38,956 nt of DNA from Planctomycetota bacterium (GTDB lineage: Bacteria; Planctomycetota; PUPC01; DSUN01): assembly GCA_035384565.1 (NCBI GenBank), contig DAOOIT010000056.1:1-38956 (forward strand). The letters run 5' to 3'. The translations under genes and the position numbers were made by a program. The notes beneath the pieces were generated by a model. It worked only from the letters and a program-made list of their open reading frames with translations, did no database searches and had not been told where the DNA came from. Below, one piece after another: positions 36,812 through 38,956 of the stretch (position 1 is the stretch's first letter; each line of letters begins with the position of its first letter).

Positions 36812-36840
36812 TTGACAACGCGGCGAGCGGCGGGTAGGAT
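36812..36840 (+). promoter_or_regulatory. Promoter of the RAYT gene, leaderless
   Basis: TTGACA (36812-36817), a 17-nt spacer, TAGGAT (36835-36840), only 6 nt before the ATG at 36847. The transcript should begin at or beside the start codon with no ribosome site. Confidence 0.78.
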
Positions 36841-36846
36841 GGCGAC

Positions 36847-37530
36847 ATGGCTAGACTCGCTCGCGTCGTCGTGCCCGAGGTGCCCCACCACGTGACCCAG
36901 CGCGGCAACCGCCGCCAGCCTACCTTCTTTGGCGACGACGACTACGAGGCCTACCTCGACCTGATGGCCACCTGGTGCCGCCGCCACGGGGTGGAGGTGT
37001 GGGCCTACTGCCTGATGCCGAACCACGTGCACCTCGTGGCCACGCCGCCGACCGAGGCGGCCCTGGCTCGCGCCCTGGGCGAGGCACACCGCCGTTACAC
37101 GCGAAGGGTCAACTTCCGCGAGGGCTGGCGCGGCCACCTGTGGCAGGGGCGCTTCGCGTCGTTCCCGATGGACGAGGCGCACCTCTACCGCGCCGTGCGC
37201 TACGTCGAGCTGAATCCCGTCCGCGCGCGGCTCGTGCGGGCGCCGTGGCGCTACCGCTGGAGCAGTGCGGCCGCGCACATGGCGGGGAAGGACGACCGGC
37301 TCGTCCGCGTCGCCCCGATGCTGGAGCGGGTGGACGACTGGCGCGAGTTCCTGGCCGAGGGGTTGAGCGTCGAGGAGGCCGACGAGATGCGGCGTCACGA
37401 GCGCAGCGGGCGCCCATTGGGTGGCGAGAGTTTCGTCCTCCGGCTCGAAGGCTTGCTGGGGCGCGTCCTGCGGCGCCAGAGGCCCGGCCCCAAGCAAGGG
37501 CATCGGAGGGCACGGCGTGCCAGGAGATAA
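36847..37530 (+). CDS. REP-associated tyrosine transposase (RAYT, Y1_Tnp/IS200-like)
   Basis: 227 aa, intact. The opening PHHVTQRGNRRQPTFF, the HUH pair H60 and H62 in MPNHVHLV, and the catalytic Tyr119 in RYVELNPVRARLV are those of Y1-type single-strand transposases; WSSAAAHMAG follows. A basic tail (about 200-227) may contact DNA. RAYTs cut and move single-stranded hairpin-tipped repeats (REPs). Its message appears leaderless. The inverted repeats that flank it (36758-36779 and 37528-37549) are the likely substrates; the right one overlaps its stop codon. The gene next to it at 37754 has different base use, in keeping with a mobile neighbourhood. Confidence 0.93.
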   Translation: MARLARVVVPEVPHHVTQRGNRRQPTFFGDDDYEAYLDLMATWCRRHGVEVWAYCLMPNHVHLVATPPTEAALARALGEAHRRYTRRVNFREGWRGHLWQGRFASFPMDEAHLYRAVRYVELNPVRARLVRAPWRYRWSSAAAHMAGKDDRLVRVAPMLERVDDWREFLAEGLSVEEADEMRRHERSGRPLGGESFVLRLEGLLGRVLRRQRPGPKQGHRRARRARR

Positions 37531-37753
37531 GTATGATGTCCCCTGAACTGTCGTTCCGATGACCCTTGGGTCAAGGGACGACATCTCAAGAACGAATACA
37601 GCGGCGCTCTCATGGCTGACGTGGACTACGGCAGTCTTGGGCGGGGGCTTTCCACAATCAGTTGTCACCCACTTGAGATTGGCAAGATGTGTCTCCCCAA
37701 GCGGAAATCGGTTCCCTAGGGGGAAGGAGTGGGATAGCCACTGGAGACGCAGC

Positions 37754-38605
37754 ATGAACACAATCCGACGCGCCCGCACTTACCAGCTCGCGATCACAGC
37801 GTTCGCGAGCATAGCCCTTGCCGGGTCAGTGCCGCCGCCCAGCAAAGACCCACTGACTGTAAAGCTGGTCGTTCCATACCGCACGGTGCTCGAAGACGAA
37901 CTGATCAGGTTCAGCGTCTCCCTGCAAAACGACTCGGAGGGCAAGGTACCCTATATCGTGGACCCATTCGAAGCCGGAGGGAAACAAGTTTTCCTCAAGG
38001 TGGAGCGCGGTCTGCCTTACTTCGATGAGAACTTTCAGACAGATAGCCGGCCGGGCCATGGTCAGCCCGTAATCCGCACGATCGAGAGAGACGGCAACTG
38101 GGACCTGGTGGTGAAGAAGGCGTCCGCCGTGCTCGCGCCAGGCGAATCTGTGGTATGGGATGGCAGCCGGTTCGATGATACGCTCTTCTACATCACCTAT
38201 GGTAAGCCAAAGTCTATTCAGGCGCAGGTTCTGATCGGCCCTGGCCGTTGGGTGTCTTCAGAGCGAGTTCCGATCAAGGTTGTCGAGAGAGGCATACGTC
38301 TGTCCCCTGTTGTCTTCCAGGAGTTCTACGAGTACTTCTCGCCGACGAAGAAGATGCGGCTGCGGTGCCCCGTGAAGGTGCATCGAGTGAGCATTGAAGG
38401 TAATGAGTACCTCTTCAGTGGGGGCGGTGGTCGGATATGTGAGGTCCCTAAGCGTATCATCCCTCAATTTGCCTGGGATTCGGAAGCCAGATTGCTCACA
38501 GTGCGCTTCCCGGGTGCCAACCTGCCTCCTATACGCTACGATTACCTCCACATGCAGGTGCTTCCCGGGCAGCCGGCAGCCCCGCCCGTGCCGCGGGAGC
38601 GGTAG
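37754..38605 (+). CDS. Hypothetical secreted protein, atypical base composition
   Basis: 283 aa with a likely signal peptide (about 1-24, AITAFASIALAG). The rest is beta-rich: DPLTVKLVVPYRTVLEDELI, VSLQNDSEGKVPYIVDPFE and VVKKASAVLAPGESVVWDG look like Ig-like or intermediate-filament-tail-like beta-sandwich strands. No known family was recognised. GGAGA lies about 8 nt ahead of the ATG; the open frame extends to 37559 without a ribosome site. Third codon positions are visibly less GC-rich than in the rest of the window, and it sits beside the RAYT unit, so recent transfer is plausible. The gap 37531-37753 before it holds the RAYT right end and no other feature that could be supported. Confidence 0.65.
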   Translation: MNTIRRARTYQLAITAFASIALAGSVPPPSKDPLTVKLVVPYRTVLEDELIRFSVSLQNDSEGKVPYIVDPFEAGGKQVFLKVERGLPYFDENFQTDSRPGHGQPVIRTIERDGNWDLVVKKASAVLAPGESVVWDGSRFDDTLFYITYGKPKSIQAQVLIGPGRWVSSERVPIKVVERGIRLSPVVFQEFYEYFSPTKKMRLRCPVKVHRVSIEGNEYLFSGGGGRICEVPKRIIPQFAWDSEARLLTVRFPGANLPPIRYDYLHMQVLPGQPAAPPVPRER

Positions 38606-38615
38606 GTCATTCGTA

Positions 38616-38956
38616 ATGATCTGCCTGGATCTAAGACCAGTCAGAACTCTCAGCACAGGCTTCGACGAGGTGGCCGTGACGCTAGAGAAGCGCGAAATCC
38701 CAGGCACCGGCTCCTCGGAGGCCGACACGTCCGGCCCGGCGGCCGTGCTGAACCTCTACCTCCCCCAGGCGCCCACCGCCGAGCAGGCCGACACGCTACA
38801 GTACTTCCGCGGCGAGCGCGAACCCGCCCCCGACGACCCGTCCCTGGCCGAAACCCAGGCCGACTCCCTCGCCTTCGCCGGCCAGATCAACGGGCTCCAG
38901 ACCGAGATCACCCTCCTCAACTTCGCCGGCCTCACGGCCCAGGCCGACACCCTCAC
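38616..38956 (+). CDS. Partial open reading frame leaving the window
   Basis: A reading frame opens at the ATG at 38616 (MICLDLRPVRTLSTGFDEVA) and stays open for 113 codons to the window end. Third positions are almost all G or C, as in genes. Ala/Asp/Gln-rich words recur (QADTL, QADSL, QADTL). No ribosome site is clear and the start may be later, for example GTG at 38676. Nothing in it identifies a family. The opposite-strand open frame in the same place is probably its shadow. Confidence 0.5.
   Translation, partial: MICLDLRPVRTLSTGFDEVAVTLEKREIPGTGSSEADTSGPAAVLNLYLPQAPTAEQADTLQYFRGEREPAPDDPSLAETQADSLAFAGQINGLQTEITLLNFAGLTAQADTL

Larger units (their letters stand above)
36487..36846. other. 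Divergent intergenic region carrying the RAYT left end
   Basis: It contains the DUF6807 promoter (36533-36561), a GTGCCAGGCAC palindrome (36701-36711), four GAGTTCAGG repeats (36721-36765), the left inverted repeat of the RAYT unit (36758-36779) and the RAYT promoter (36812-36840). No further gene was seen. Confidence 0.65.
36758..37549 (+). mobile_element. RAYT transposase unit with 22-bp inverted ends
   Basis: The 22-nt sequence at 36758-36779 (AGTTCAGGGGACATGATACT then TA) is the inverted match, 21 of 22 bases, of 37528-37549. The unit is 792 bp and holds one intact transposase gene. The right end begins at the TAA stop codon of that gene. Loss of symmetry at one base lies in the middle of the arm. 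Confidence 0.88.

Noticed and set aside
36758..37549. Toxin-antitoxin or defence island around the RAYT gene
   Set aside because: No antitoxin, nuclease or defence-type domain was seen in the neighbouring genes; the HUH/Tyr motifs and inverted ends explain the unit.

Overview
This is a high-GC chromosomal window, most likely from a Planctomycetota or closely related (PVC-type or Armatimonadota-like) heterotroph, probably an environmental genome. That placement is an inference. It rests on the mix of secreted carbohydrate-degrading proteins with DUF1080-like and DUF6807/PmoA-like proteins, ThuA and Gfo/Idh genes, a GH38-like/DUF5054 enzyme, HEAT-repeat and membrane-anchored proteins of no known function, and dispersed palindromic repeats. 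No rRNA or tRNA gene, CRISPR array or prophage was seen. Promoters are easy to read: many genes carry TTGACN-N17-TANNNT boxes and strong AGGAGG-type ribosome sites.

Layout. 1-6753 is a glycan module: on the minus strand a GH51 arabinofuranosidase, an MgtC-like membrane protein and a secreted GH38-like enzyme; facing away from them is a GH4 NAD-dependent glycosidase, with a divergent promoter region rich in palindromes between. 6825-10300 is a translationally coupled pair on the minus strand: a secreted alpha-toroid protein and a membrane alkaline-phosphatase-superfamily enzyme. 10640-14290 holds a small helical protein, a HEAT-repeat secreted protein and a two-TM protein of unknown function. 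14622-17407 holds an orphan D12-class adenine methyltransferase, a cluster of three hairpins, and a ThuA plus Gfo/Idh sugar-modification operon behind a striking AT-rich regulatory region. 17695-19191 holds a double zinc-ribbon protein and a GT4 glycosyltransferase. 19182-25015 is a minus-strand operon: Fe-type alcohol dehydrogenase, UroD-like protein, and a 1133-aa secreted putative glycosidase. 25216-27301 holds a lipoprotein and two tandem paralogous LamG/DUF1080-like proteins. 27478-31958 is a surface-polysaccharide block: WecA-like phosphoglycosyl transferase, O-antigen ligase-like protein and methyltransferase. 31985-35022 is a complete nickel uptake locus, nikR-nikMN-nikQ-nikO, with a NikR-type operator laid over the nikR promoter. 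35205-36486 holds a MazG-like protein and a DUF6807/PmoA-like protein. 36758-37549 is an intact RAYT (REP-associated tyrosine transposase) unit with its own inverted repeats. The last genes are a hypothetical secreted protein with lower-GC codon use and a partial ORF that leaves the window.

The most unusual content is palindromic DNA. A 53-bp double-hairpin element occurs once between genes and once inside the 1133-aa reading frame, where it adds about 19 codons without breaking it. A 277-bp long-hairpin element sits exactly at the wecA-like stop codon, flanked by TAA on both sides. A 26-bp perfect palindrome lies inside the GH38-like gene. A pair of hairpins near the left edge shows compensatory base changes. 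With the RAYT gene, these suggest a genome shaped by several families of small mobile hairpins, some tolerated inside coding sequence.
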